Positions 34,853 to 45,387 of a DNA stretch of 64,000 nucleotides are shown here, one piece after another. The DNA comes from Benincasa hispida (Eukaryota > Streptophyta > Magnoliopsida > Cucurbitales > Cucurbitaceae). Position 1 is the stretch's first letter. Each line of letters opens with the position of its first letter. The translations under genes were made by a program, and so were the position numbers. The notes under the pieces were generated by a model. That model searched no databases, was not told the origin of the DNA, and worked only from the letters and a program-made list of their open reading frames with translations. The DNA lies in the NCBI RefSeq assembly GCF_009727055.1, contig NC_052349.1, positions 95,367,223 to 95,431,222 on the forward strand, in the 5' to 3' direction.

Positions 34853-35560
34853 GACAGCCTTTACACTCGCTGGAGGTGGGAGCTTTTCAATCGCATCAAT
34901 TTTTGCCTTGTCCACCTCCAACCCATCCTTGGAGACCTTGTGCCCAAGCACAATGCCTTCCTTCACCATGAAGTGGCATTTCTACCAATTAAGCACGAGG
35001 TTCGTCTCTTCACATCTTTTCAATATCTTCTCTAGGTTGTTAAGACAGACGTCATATGTTTGCCCATATATAGAGAAGTCGTCCATGAATATTTCTACAG
35101 AGTCTTTGAGATATTCAGAAAAGATGGCCATCATACACCTTTGGAAAGTGCTCGACACATTATAGAGGCCGAACGACATGCGTCGAAACGCAAATGTTCC
35201 ATACGGGCAGGTGAATGTGGTTTTTTCTTGATCTTCAGGAGTAATCATGATCTGGTTATAGCTGGCATACCCATCCAAGAAGCAGTAGAAGTCATTTCTA
35301 GCTAGGCGATCTAGCATTTGGTCGATAAAAGGTAAAGGGAAATGATCCTTCTTTGTTGCTGCATTTAATTTGCGGTAGTCCATGCAAATCCGCCATCCCG
35401 TGATGGTTTTTTGCGGTATCAGTTCGTTATTTGCATTAGGGACTACCGTTACCCTCCTTTCATCGGTACACATTGCACGGGGCTGACCCACATGCTGTCG
35501 GCTATTGGATAGATGATGCCCGCGTCTAACCACTTGATTATCTCCATCTTTACGACCTTC
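34853..35560 (-). pseudogene. element G: reverse transcriptase
   Basis: RT segments in order: VTVVPNANNELIPQKTITGWRI, MDYRKLNAATKKDHFPLPFIDQ, FLDGYASYNQIMI, FTCPYGTFAFRRMSFGLYN, FMDDFSIYG (the F-x-DD box), then LVLNW, a stop, KCHFMVKEGIVLGHKVS, DGLEVDKAKIDAIEKLPPP and KAVK at the deletion point. N-terminal to VTVV the sequence is rearranged. The most conserved motifs are intact. Its 35533-35560 side runs into the pro-RT linker in another frame. Confidence 0.9.
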
Positions 35561-36335
35561 TTCATCGTAGGGTTGAGTCTGCGCTGATGTTCATCGATCC
35601 TTTGTGATCTTCTTCGAGACGAATCCTATGCATGCAGTATACGGGGCTGATTCCTCTAATGTCTGTGAGCATCCAACCAATTTCTTTTACATAGTTTCTC
35701 AGAATGCTCAGCAGTGCATTTTCTTGGTCTTCATTAAGTGCAGAGGAAATGATTACAGGTAGCTTTTCACTCTCCCCCAAAAACGCATACTTCAGGTGGT
35801 TAGGAAGGGTCTTCAGCTCTATTGTTGATGGTTGTTCCAAGGATGGTTTTATTGTTTTTCTTTCTTCATTCACTGTCGGTTATCTTCTTTGGATGCGATC
35901 ATCTCATCTTCTTTGTTTGTTTTTTCTGTGATCACATTGCATGCTACAATGGACGCGATTGCATCCTCATCTTCATTTTCGTCTTTAAGCTTCTCTTCGT
36001 CATTCAAACTCTGTTCATCATCAGATTCATTGAGGTCTTCTTCATAGGATATTTCATGGCTCGGATAATGTCAAACCTGAGCTTCTGTCCATTCACGCTC
36101 AGCATGATCTCACCTTTGTACACATCAATCTGGGCACGGCCGGTAAATAAAAATGGTCGCCTCAAGATGATGGGCACATCCTTGTCTGCTTCATAGTCCA
36201 GGATGATGAAGTGTGCTGGTAGTATAAATTTTTCGATTCTAACAAGAATATCCTTCACCTCCCCTCTGGATGCACAAGAGATCTATCCACTAATTAAAGA
36301 GTCACCGTCGTGGGCGCAAGCTGCCCCACATTCAG
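35561..36335 (-). pseudogene. element G: protease C-terminal part and acidic linker
   Basis: FILPAHFIILDYEADKDVPIIL..RPFL and AQIDVYKGEIMLSVNGQKLRFDIIRAMKYP (36004-36258) match element F. A linker follows in shifted frames, then ERKTIKPSLEQP..LKTLPNHLKYAFLGESEKLPVIISSALNEDQ and IGWMLTDIRGISP (35562-35873). At least two frameshifts separate the parts. Confidence 0.83.
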
Positions 36336-38272
36336 CTACTTGAAAATTGACAAGGGCATCAAGTTGATGCTAGCCCCGAGATCGCATAGTGCTTGACCAA
36401 TGTATAACCCTCCAATAGAGCAAGGTATGGTGAAACTTCCAGGGTTGCGCATTTTTGGTTGGATTATAGATTTTGAACTTTGCGTCAAAGCCACCGTAGC
36501 GAACTTACCAGTGCCTCTCTTCTTTGTTACCATATCCTTTAAAAACTTCGCGTATGTGGGCATCTCCTCCATTGCTTCAGTGAATGGAATGTTAATATGA
36601 AACTGTTTTAACATATTCATGAAGCGTTGGTATTGTACCTCATCTTTTTTCTTCTTTCTGAGTCTCTGAGGGAATGGTGGCAGTTGTATTCTCACGATCC
36701 TTGTTCTTTCAGCTCCAAGGTGGACGCAATCTCTTGTTCAATCACCTCTTTTTCTTCTTTTCTCCTTGAGTCAACGCAATCTCTTGTTCAATCACCTCTT
36801 TTTCTTCTGTTTCTCCTTGAGTCAACGCAATCTCTGGTTCCACCACAATTGGAGTAGTCCGGCTCGGCTCCTTCTTCTCCCCTGCCACAGTCTTTCCGCT
36901 CCGCAACGTCACAACTTGACGTTGCTTTTTACTTGTACCCCCTGGGTTGCATGGGAGTTCCGTTGAACTCAGTAGGGCCCCTTGCGATCTGTTCTTGAGT
37001 TCACCCGCAATTTGGTCTATCTGAATTTCCAAGTTACGAATAGACGTCGTTTGGTTTTGAAGCACAGTTTCATTTTTTTCAATATATTGCTTCAACAAAC
37101 TCTCTAAAGTGGAAGATTGCGGTCCCTGCAAACTGCTGGCTCGATTATTCATTTAACCATTGGTTCATGGGAAAAATCTGGGTGGCCCTTCTTTTTGCGC
37201 CACTCTGTTGATTTTTCCACGCGAAGTTGGGGTGGTTTCTCCACCCAGGGTTGTACGTGTTAGAAAACGAATTATTCTTCACAAAATAAAATGACTGTGG
37301 GTTTCGTGGGCATTCCTCCATTGTGTGTCCTTCACCGCAAGTAGCACAACTTGCGGTCGTCTGGTTGATTGCATTCACTTGCCGCCTATGCGTTGTTGGG
37401 CTGTTGATTGCGATTCCCTCTATCAAGTTCATCATCGCAGTCATTTAACTCTGAAGGGATGCGATGGTCCCATTATTCTCGTCACTGTCTTTGATTCTCA
37501 ATTTTGATCGCTTTCTCTCTACTCTTAATGATTTTTAGACATGCGATCAAGGATATTCTTGGCCTCATCATAAGTTTTATCTAGCAAACCTCCAGCTGCT
37601 GCCGCATTGGCATCTGTCTACGATGCAGGGTTTAATCCGTGATAGAAAATCTCCATCTGTAAGCAGTCTGGTAAGCCCTTATGCAGGCAATCTCTTAGCC
37701 TCTTAAACCTCGCCCAAGCATCGTTGAGCGATTCATCAATATCTTGTTCGAAATTGGTGATCAACTTCCTTCTTTTGGCATTCTCCGTCGAAGGGAAGTA
37801 CCTCTTCATAAACTTCTCTACTACTTACTTCCATGACGTAATCTCCCCTGGTTCGAGAGAATAAGCCCATTTTCGTGCCTGGTCACACAAAAAAGTTGGA
37901 AACAAAGTTAGTCGAACCTCCTCAGTGGAGATGTTAGGGAACACAAAAGTGTTGCAGATCTCGATGAAACTCCGGAGGTGGGCGTGCGGATCCTCGTCAC
38001 GCCTACCACCAAACTGTTCAGCAGTTTGGATCATCTACAGCATCACCGGTTTTATTTCGAATCTCGATTCATCAAGAGCAGGCCTCATGATTCCTGGGGA
38101 GAAATCGTAGAGGTTGGGCGATGCATAGTCTCGAATGGTCCTATTGTGGTTATTCGCCAATAGGATGGGATTCACCAATAGGATGGGCGATGCATAGTCT
38201 CGATTCATCAAGAGCAGGCCTCATCTTCAGCTCTATTCGTTTGGTGCTTCATTTCCTGGTTGTTCCGCCATG
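36336..38272 (-). pseudogene. element G: gag and protease active-site region
   Basis: A start codon (38270-38272) precedes the gag N-terminus. The capsid-like core includes QFGGRRDEDPHAHLRSFIEICNTF and KWAYSLEPGEITSW (37825-38034), then FEQDIDESLNDAWARFKRL. The zinc knuckle CATCGEGHTMEECP (37145-37444) has all four ligands (CX2CX3HX4C). Then YNPGWRNHPNF, a heptad-like segment (LLKQYIEKNETVLQNQ..), and the protease site ALCDLGASINLMP (near 36390). A block of about 48 bp is doubled at about 36724-36819. Frame breaks near 37810, 37610, 37150 and 36700. Confidence 0.88.
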
Positions 38273-38420
38273 TTATCTTTCTCTTTTTGTTGTTGATGGC
38301 GGCTATCTCTCAATCTTCGTTGGAACGTTCTTTCAATCTCTGGGTCGTAATTCGCCAGAGATTGAAAGCTGCAAAGAAAATCAAAAAATTACTGTTAGCA
38401 TAATGTATTGTCGAAGTCCT

Positions 38421-38434
38421 CAGTAACAGCGCCA
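38421..38434 (-). promoter_or_regulatory. element G primer binding site (tRNA-Asp type, mutated)
   Basis: The minus strand reads TGGCGCTGTTACTG, against TGGCGCCGTTGCCG expected for plant tRNA-Asp. It lies 6 bases inside the LTR end at 38441. Confidence 0.7.
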
Positions 38435-38440
38435 AAAACT

Positions 38441-39972
38441 TGATGTGTGTTGTTATGCGATGAAATAATGGAGTAAAATGTGGTGGGGGAATATGCGTTG
38501 TGCAAAAAAGTTTTCTTAGTAAGACCCAAGTATAAATCCTATTGAGTTGCCTAGTAAGCCTAGGGTAAAAAACAGGGACTAAGGAAGACAATATGCGATG
38601 GTAATTTTCGATCCCTTTGCAGTAACAATTAAATCAATGGTTTGGTTGGTTTGTTGTTTAAGGTATAAAAAGTATGCGGCGGATTTGAGAAAAAAGTAAT
38701 TATGCGACAGATACACTGAGTATGCGGCGCAACGGGTTGAGTAGGTCTTTAGCTAGCATTTCTTAAGAATTCGTTCAAGCTATGCGCTACACTCATGCGA
38801 CAGCAAATCATTTTCCAATGAAAATGCTATGGCTCCTAATTTTAGGATGCATTCAATGAATACGATAATGTCTATAGAGCTTATTCCTAAGTTTCTACTT
38901 CTTGCCTATACGATGATGCGAGATGCACACAAGGACAAGGTGACCGTATACAATCATAACCTATCTCTAGGGTACATGCGATGTGTTAATAGCAAACAGA
39001 GCTTATTCCTAAGTTTCTGAGCTTATTCCTAAGTTTCTATCTCTTGATTATGCGGTTCTAATCTGACTCTCTCGAGCCTAGATTCTAATCTGACTTTTCC
39101 AAGCCTAGATTCTATCATTAGACTACCCTCCCGAGTATCTCTAATGTATGACGAATACATAATACAAGATAATCGCATAGAATGAAAATCCCAAGTTATG
39201 CTAGCTAAGTGCTTCTCAACCCATTCGACAGATTTAGCTACTCATGCGTAATGTACAGAGAATGAGCAGATATAAAGATGCAATTTCCATTTCTATAAAT
39301 AAGTTTTGAATACAAAATGACAATGGAAAATAAGGGTAGAGAGCCGGGTAGCAATTCCTTGCTTCCCAAGGCTTTTACACTACGTTATCTCTATTCTGCC
39401 CAAAAGATGTTCTTGCTTCCGCAAGAGTTGGCCCTCTCTCTGATTTTGACGCTCCCGGCACTCTTCTGAGTTCACTAGGACGATCTCTCAGAGTAATCTC
39501 CCTTCACTTGCTTCCACCTTCTAAGTAAAAGAAAAACTATGAACAAGTCTACTTCTATCTATAGGGAAAATTCTGTAAACTTGGCGTACTCCTTCACTGA
39601 AGGTGGCCTTCGATATTTATAGAGCTTCGGGGTGAAAGGCTTCTTCTCTCTTATGATTGCACTTATGGGATGACATTAATTCTCTGTCTGCTGCGCTGAA
39701 TATTTGTCACCGAAAAGTTGAGTGTACTTGATACAGTAGCTCGTTAACGGCTTGTCAACTTAATTCGGAATCGACTGTCATCAGCTTTCTGTCCCATCGT
39801 GATTTATTAAGCTTTTCACCCAGATGCGCCGGCTCTATGAGGCCACCTTCTCGAGCAGATTTTCAAACACAAACTATTTTATAGCCTTGCAGCCGCAATC
39901 TTGAGCAGATTTTCGCGAGCGCAAACGATCACATAGCCTTGCAGTCATAATCTCTTATGCGTTCGGACGTTA
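38441..39972 (-). repeat. element G 5' LTR-D, 5'-truncated
   Basis: The 3' end reads ..ACACATCA next to the PBS. It aligns with LTR-D from about base 200 to the end; the terminal hairpin is gone. A local tandem duplication of about 50 bp ('gcaaggctat..atctgctc') lies at about 39850-39950. A TATA box in reverse lies near 39617. It is cut by a copia LTR tip at about 39973. Confidence 0.8.
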
Positions 39973-40105
39973 AGAAAACCAAGGAGCTTTGTTTATTGGA
40001 TATGAGTAAATGCCAGAATTAAATAACACTTATTTTATTCATTGAACAATGTGTATCTTTACAAAACAATGAGACTTCGGGAGAATTAGGACACCAATCC
40101 CAACA
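39973..40105 (-). repeat. copia LTR 5' tip, minus strand
   Basis: The minus strand starts TGTTGGGATTGGTGTCC at 40105 and runs about 133 bp before LTR-D begins. It differs from the other copia LTR tips here, so it is another subfamily. Confidence 0.65.
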
Positions 40106-40985
40106 TGTTTCTGGTGTAATTGCCTTTTCTTAATGTTTTTTGTGTTTACAAAGTGTTAATTTGTAAAGGCCCCTATGTTTTTGGGCATAATTAACTTTGC
40201 AATCGAGTCTATAATTCAAAGAGTTTGAGTTAGTCGAGTCATTCATGATGAAGTTTCGAAGCATGGAGATGCGGTTCTCAACGAAGAAGAAGACCAAGTG
40301 TTGGTCGTACCGTGTAGCCTCAGGTAAATGATTGTTGTGATTTAACTAAGTGGTTGTTTAGATTTTTCTAAACGATCATGTAGTATTTACTAAACGATCG
40401 TTTAGCTAATGCTAAGCGATGGGGTAAATCGTTTACTCTATCGCGTAGGCGCTGGAGGTAGACGATTGTAGTGGGAGCATGTGATGCTCATCGTTTAGTA
40501 AAAAGGGACGTGCTAGACAATCATGTAGTTAGCAAGCCTCATCGCTTAGATACTACCTACACGATCGCGCGTATGTGATACGGAGGCGCTAAGTAAGCGA
40601 TCGCTTAGGCGATGGTACTTCGCGGCATCGTAGTCGTTTAGACGATCGTGGAAGGCGGGCCTTGTGTAGAGCGCGCTAAGCGATCGTGTACCTCAGGCTT
40701 TATCGCTTAGTAAAAGGTACATGATCGTGTAGTAATAGCTAAACGAACGTTTAGATTTTTCTAAACGGTCGTGTAGTAATTGCTAAACGATCGTTTAGCT
40801 CTGGAAGTGCTGGTAAGCGATAGAGCAAAGCGTTTGTTTTATCGTGTAGACGATCACGGGGAGTTTAGTACACGATGGTTGGAGACGCGATGCTTTGCTC
40901 GAGTGGTTCAAGACCCGGTTCGCCTGTTTGAACTGGAGACTTTTTGTCTTTGTAATAGTTAGCTTTCCTTTTTGTGATTTTAAGG
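40106..40985 (+). repeat. element H: copia LTR, partial
   Basis: Plus-strand counterpart of 13291-14800. CTAAACGATCGTTTAG occurs exactly at 40390-40405 and 40783-40798, with about nine variants between 40360 and 40860. The LTR start is missing. The inner boundary is approximate because no PBS was recognised. A 60-residue frame at 40780-40962 is chance. Confidence 0.65.
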
Positions 40986-42645
40986 CAAATTTACCCAGTT
41001 CATCAATATTAGTTTATTATAAATGTGATGTATGGTGCTTATATGCCAAAGTGTTTGACATATAGTTTAAAACCCACCTTAGGTGGTGCAATTATTCATG
41101 CACCATGTATTATTAATGTTATAATCGAGCATGAAGAAATTACTTGAAAGCATGCGCATACATCATGAAATATAACAGTTATATTTTGCATGCAGTAAGC
41201 ATTATCATGCATCATCCTTTTATTATAAATATTATAGTCTAAGGGTGAATGGAAGCATGTTTTGCTTGTTTCATTGTTGTTTTGTATAAGTGTTATATAA
41301 AAGAAGTAGCAATGAATGGACAATGCATTGAGCATGAGACTTAGGCTGTTTATAATCGTTATGAATGCCTTGCATGTGTTAGCTTCACAATGTGGTTGAT
41401 TTCTTTTTATAAGTGTTATAAAGGAAATTAGACCTAAAATCAATAATTTAGAGTTGCATGCGGACTTAGGGTGAACTCAAGTTTTTTAAAAGAGTTTTGA
41501 ATTTGGATTGAGATAGACCTAAGTTCAAGTGGTTCTAAAGAGTTTAGTAACCTAGATTAATCTTTTAAAATCGGTTTAATAGGATTAAATTTGTTGGAAT
41601 AAAAGACTAAATTTTTTGTAAGTCTATCTATAAGGGACCTTTTGTCTAAGGTGAGTTCTGGCTAGGCTGGGCTTCTTAAGTTGACGATAACGTAACACCC
41701 CTACCTGGGAACTTACCTAAAAAGGTCAATTAGATAGATGTTCAACAAGCATGCGATGATTTGGTCAAAGACTCTGTTAAAGAGTTTAATGGATGATGAT
41801 CACAAGTTGTTTCACTATCCAAGGTAAATGTTACTCTTGGGCAAATCCTCAGCCGTGTTTTCTCTAAGTAAGCTAAAACCTAGGTTATAAAATACTCAGT
41901 GGGAGTAGGAGATGTATCTGATATGTACATGATTCCACTCACGTTTCTCCCTGTATGTTCACACCATGAGATTCATGCTTGGCCTCGTGGTGCCCTGGGA
42001 GCATCCCCCTTCGGATGGTGTTTGCATGAGTCAATATCAAGGTGGATGGAGAGAGTGTTTATAGTAAGTGGGTGAAGGGTGTGTGTCAACACATCCTAGG
42101 GTCTCTATCATTGGTTCACACCGTGAGATCATTCTGTACTCCCTCGTGTTGCCTTTGAGCGTCCCCCTTCGGATGGATTTTGTACAATTGGTCAAGATCA
42201 AGTTGAACTCCAGAAATGAATAGGGTCACTTTAGGTTTTGCCCTAGTCGGATTTTTTCCCTTCGGATTGGCTTTTTGGGATGGAGCTCTTGGGCCTAAAA
42301 TGGCGGGTCACACTTACGAGAGATTGTTAAGTAAGTTAATGATCTCTTAGCCAAATCAATAATGGCTAGTCGTTATAAGAGCAAGAGTTGTTCAGGTATT
42401 AATGATTGGTTGAAAACTTCTCAATTCAGAGGAGGGATAACTGACCTGCCTTTGGCGGCTTTTGTCCTAAACCTTTGAAGTGTCATTGCGAAACTAGATG
42501 TCATACGAGGTTCATATTAGTTTTGCTAAAACCTTGTTAGATGTTGTTCTGGTTTACAATAGGTATTTGCTTAAAACCTAACGTAGGTCAATGTGTTTTT
42601 CTTTTCAACAACTCGTTAGTATTTCCGTTTAAACTCCATCACATA
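40986..42645 (+). other. element H: copia leader
   Basis: Non-coding. It holds six dyads (41105-41420), then leader units with CCCTTCGGATGG hairpins at about 41995-42020, 42160-42175 and 42255-42275. The copia start region begins near 42,600 but no gag follows; an LTR-D fragment replaces it. Element B (11655-13290) is the inverted counterpart and element J keeps a part (48488-48849). Confidence 0.72.
41105..41420. repeat. six TTATAA-type dyads in element H
   Basis: Centres near 41115, 41178, 41230, 41290, 41357 and 41413. The best are AATATAAC A GTTATATT and TTTATAA GTG TTATAAA. Spacings of 63, 52, 60, 67 and 56 mirror those in element B. Confidence 0.75.
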
Positions 42646-42874
42646 GGAAATATACTTAATCAAAACACCATCCAACTTATTTGTTTTCACCACCGCAAGA
42701 GAATAAAAAATTAACCGTCGCATATTAACTCAGTAGTCCCTGTGTTCGACCCTAGACTTACCAGGAAACCTAGTGAGGCTTATACTTGGGTCTTATTAGG
42801 AAAACTTGCATGTGCAACGCATAACACATCACCGCAACTCATACCATAATCGCATCACAATTTACAACGCATCA
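42646..42874 (+). repeat. LTR-D 3' end fragment
   Basis: About 230 bp matching 9785-10014, with the U5 words 'gtccctgtgttcgaccctag' and the end ..ACGCATCA at 42874. It sits between the element H leader and element J RNase H. Confidence 0.8.
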
Positions 42875-43323
42875 ACAAGATGTCGCATGTCCCGCAAACC
42901 CAGACTCTTTAGGTAACCCTAGAACACTTTAGCCGTGAGGGCCTTTGTAAAGGGATCAGCAACGTTGTATCCTGTAAGGATTAGATCCTTATCTCCATAT
43001 ATAAGCATGTAGTTCCTCGTTTTTCGAAGATACATGAGGATCGTCTTGATTGTCGTTCAGTGATAAAATCCTGGATTGAACTGATACCAACTGGCAATCC
43101 CTACTGCATAGCAAATGTCGAGTCTGGTACACAACATTGCGTACATCAAGATTCCTTATAGCAAAAGAATAGGGAATCCATCAAATCTCCTTAACCTCCT
43201 GAGGTGTCGTAGGACATTGATCCTTAGACAAAAAAACGATGCCATGCCTTAAGGGTAATAAACCCCTCTTGGAATCCTTCATCCTGTACCTTATCAACAT
43301 TTGATTAATGTACGATACTTGAG
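42875..43323 (-). pseudogene. element J: copia RT end and RNase H remnant
   Basis: Minus strand: YINQMLIRYRMKDSKRG, then MYAMLCTRLDICYAVGIAS, then LRKTRNYMLIYGDKDLILTGY fused directly to NVADPFTKALTAKVF and LKSLGLRDM. The whole catalytic middle of RNase H is deleted between LTGY and NVADPF (near 42955-42970). Several stops. LTR-D cuts the C-terminus at 42874. Confidence 0.85.
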
Positions 43324-44118
43324 GATGCTAAACATCACCTCCCTTGATGACATTTAGAACCCAACTAATGAACCCAACCTGTACCTAAAACTAGACAGTT
43401 ACACAATAATCCTTTAATACACTTAATTCCCCTTGACATTTTCCATATCATGACATTCACAAACACATTTCATGCGCTTTCCATCTCTTTTTATATACAA
43501 ACCATGAACAAAATTTAATTACAACAAAACACTTTTAGAACTACATAACAAACAACTCCTTTTGTCCCACACTCCCAAAACTCAAAAACATAAGGTTTGT
43601 GATATTCAAACTAATTACAACAGGGCTTCAAGCATGTAGACCTACAATGTAGCAGAAGACTCTTGTCATGTGGCAGTAAACAGCTCCACTCGATTCTTGA
43701 ACGTTAGAGCTACTTGAAGGGGGAACCTAAAACATTGAAAAACATGAGCTAATGTCCAATGAGTGGTAATTAAATATAAACATATGTTATCGCTTTCTAA
43801 ATCATTAATAAGGTTTATCAAATCATTCAGAAAACGTTGATAAAGAATGAACAATTTAGCAACATCTCAAACATGTGCTAGTAAAATAGTGGCATGATAA
43901 ACTCTCATAAGTACATTATATAACATTCAGGCATTATCAGAAGACCACACCAACTTCATACCCAAATACTCGTTTATAACAGCAGGTTACTTTGGACAAA
44001 GAATGCCCCTCGTGATGTAAACCAAATCACAAGGTCATACGTGCACACAGAGCTACCTCAAGGCTAAGCATAGATACACACCACATGTTCAGGTTACCCT
44101 GGACTCCTCGGTATGCTC
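43324..44118 (+). mobile_element. 0.8 kb chromovirus-like LTR segment inserted in copia RT
   Basis: Follows 15268-16020 in the same order, with 'gagctacctcaaggct', 'cagaccacaccaac'-like and 'ggttaccctggactcc' tracts. TGAG lies on both borders (43320-43323 and 44119-44122), and the RT frame resumes across it (LALSQ / VSYIN). It lacks the usual LTR start and about 2 kb of the LTR, so it is a truncated or derived unit. Confidence 0.72.
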
Positions 44119-45387
44119 TGAGATAGGGCTAACCATTTGTTTTTGCGATCCAGAATAATCTAAATCCTGAGAACATACTGTGCCTCACCCAATTCTTTTA
44201 TTTGGAACTGGGTAGCTAGCCACTTCTTAATGTTAGTCAAATACCCTACATCATTCCCAATGAGTAGGATATCATCAACATACAATACCAGGAAAGCTAC
44301 TGAGCTTTTGATGATCTTCTTGTAAACACAAGGCTCATCAATATTTTGGTCAAAGCCAAACGATTTGACAGCTATGTCGAATCTGATGTTCCAAGATCTA
44401 GATGCTTGTTTCAGCCCATAAATGGACCTATTAAGCTTGCAAACTCTTTGCTCTTGATCTAGAACTACGAACCCCTCTGGTTGAGTCATATAGATGTTCT
44501 TCTCAAGATTACCATTAAGAAAGGCAGCCTTGATGTCCATTTTCTATATGTTATAATCATAAAATATGGCTATGGACAGGAATCCTGATAGACTTCAGCA
44601 TGACAACAAGTGAGAAAGTTTCCTCATAGTCAACTCCCTCAACCTGGGTATAACACTTTGTCACGAGTCTAGCCTTAAAGGTTTGCACCTTTCCATCTAC
44701 ACCTCTCTTTCGCTTAAAGATCCACTTACACCCAATAGGTCTTACCCCATCAAGTGGATCAACAAGCTCCTAGACTTTATTGAAGTACATAGACTCCATT
44801 TCCTGGTTCATGGTCTTAACCCATTCATCTTTGTCAACATCCTCCATTGCTTTCTTAAAAGACAAAGGATCCTCAAACCCGTCATTCGTAATGACATTTT
44901 AGGCTTCAGTCAAACTCATGTAGCAATCCGGTGGGTTCATAACCCTCCCACTACATCGAGGTAGTCTCAACTCTTGAGCTGGTTGACTAGACGTTCCAAC
45001 CTCAACAACTCTTGTTGATCTGTCGGCCTATTCAACAACTCTTGTTGAACCCTCAATAGTCTTAGTCTCACTTGAGATCTCACGTAAAACAAGCTTACTT
45101 CATGGTTTATGATCCCTCATGTGATCTTCTTCCAAGAAGATAGCATTAGTGGAAATAAACACTTTGTTCTCACTCGGATCATAGAAGTATCCTCCTCTTA
45201 TTTCCTTAGGGTAGCCCACAAAGAGGCAAACCTTCGAACGCGGTTCCAATTTCTTTAGGTTAGTCGCTAGCACATGTGCCGAACAACCCCAAATCCTGAA
45301 GTAGCGTAAACTACCTTTACTACCTCTCCACAACTCAAAAGGTGTTTCAGAAATACTTTTTGTGGGAACGTTGTTTAGGATATATAT
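44119..45387 (-). pseudogene. element J: copia integrase C-terminus and RT
   Basis: From the N-terminal side: YILNNVPTKSISETPFELWRG, LRYFRIWGCSAHVLATNLKKLEPRSKVCLFVGYP and FDPSENKV-like residues (45100-45387), the copia integrase tail. A broken linker follows, then RT with MDIKAAFLNGNLEKNIYMTQPEGF, VCKLNRSIYGLKQASRSWN and YVDDILLIGNDVGYL, the intact YVDD active site (near 44265). A stop follows YVLRI. The upstream half of the integrase lies at 47311 and above, separated by an LTR-E insertion. Confidence 0.9.

Noticed and set aside
34845..35305. Plus-strand frames of 81-106 residues
   Set aside because: Antisense of the element G RT gene.
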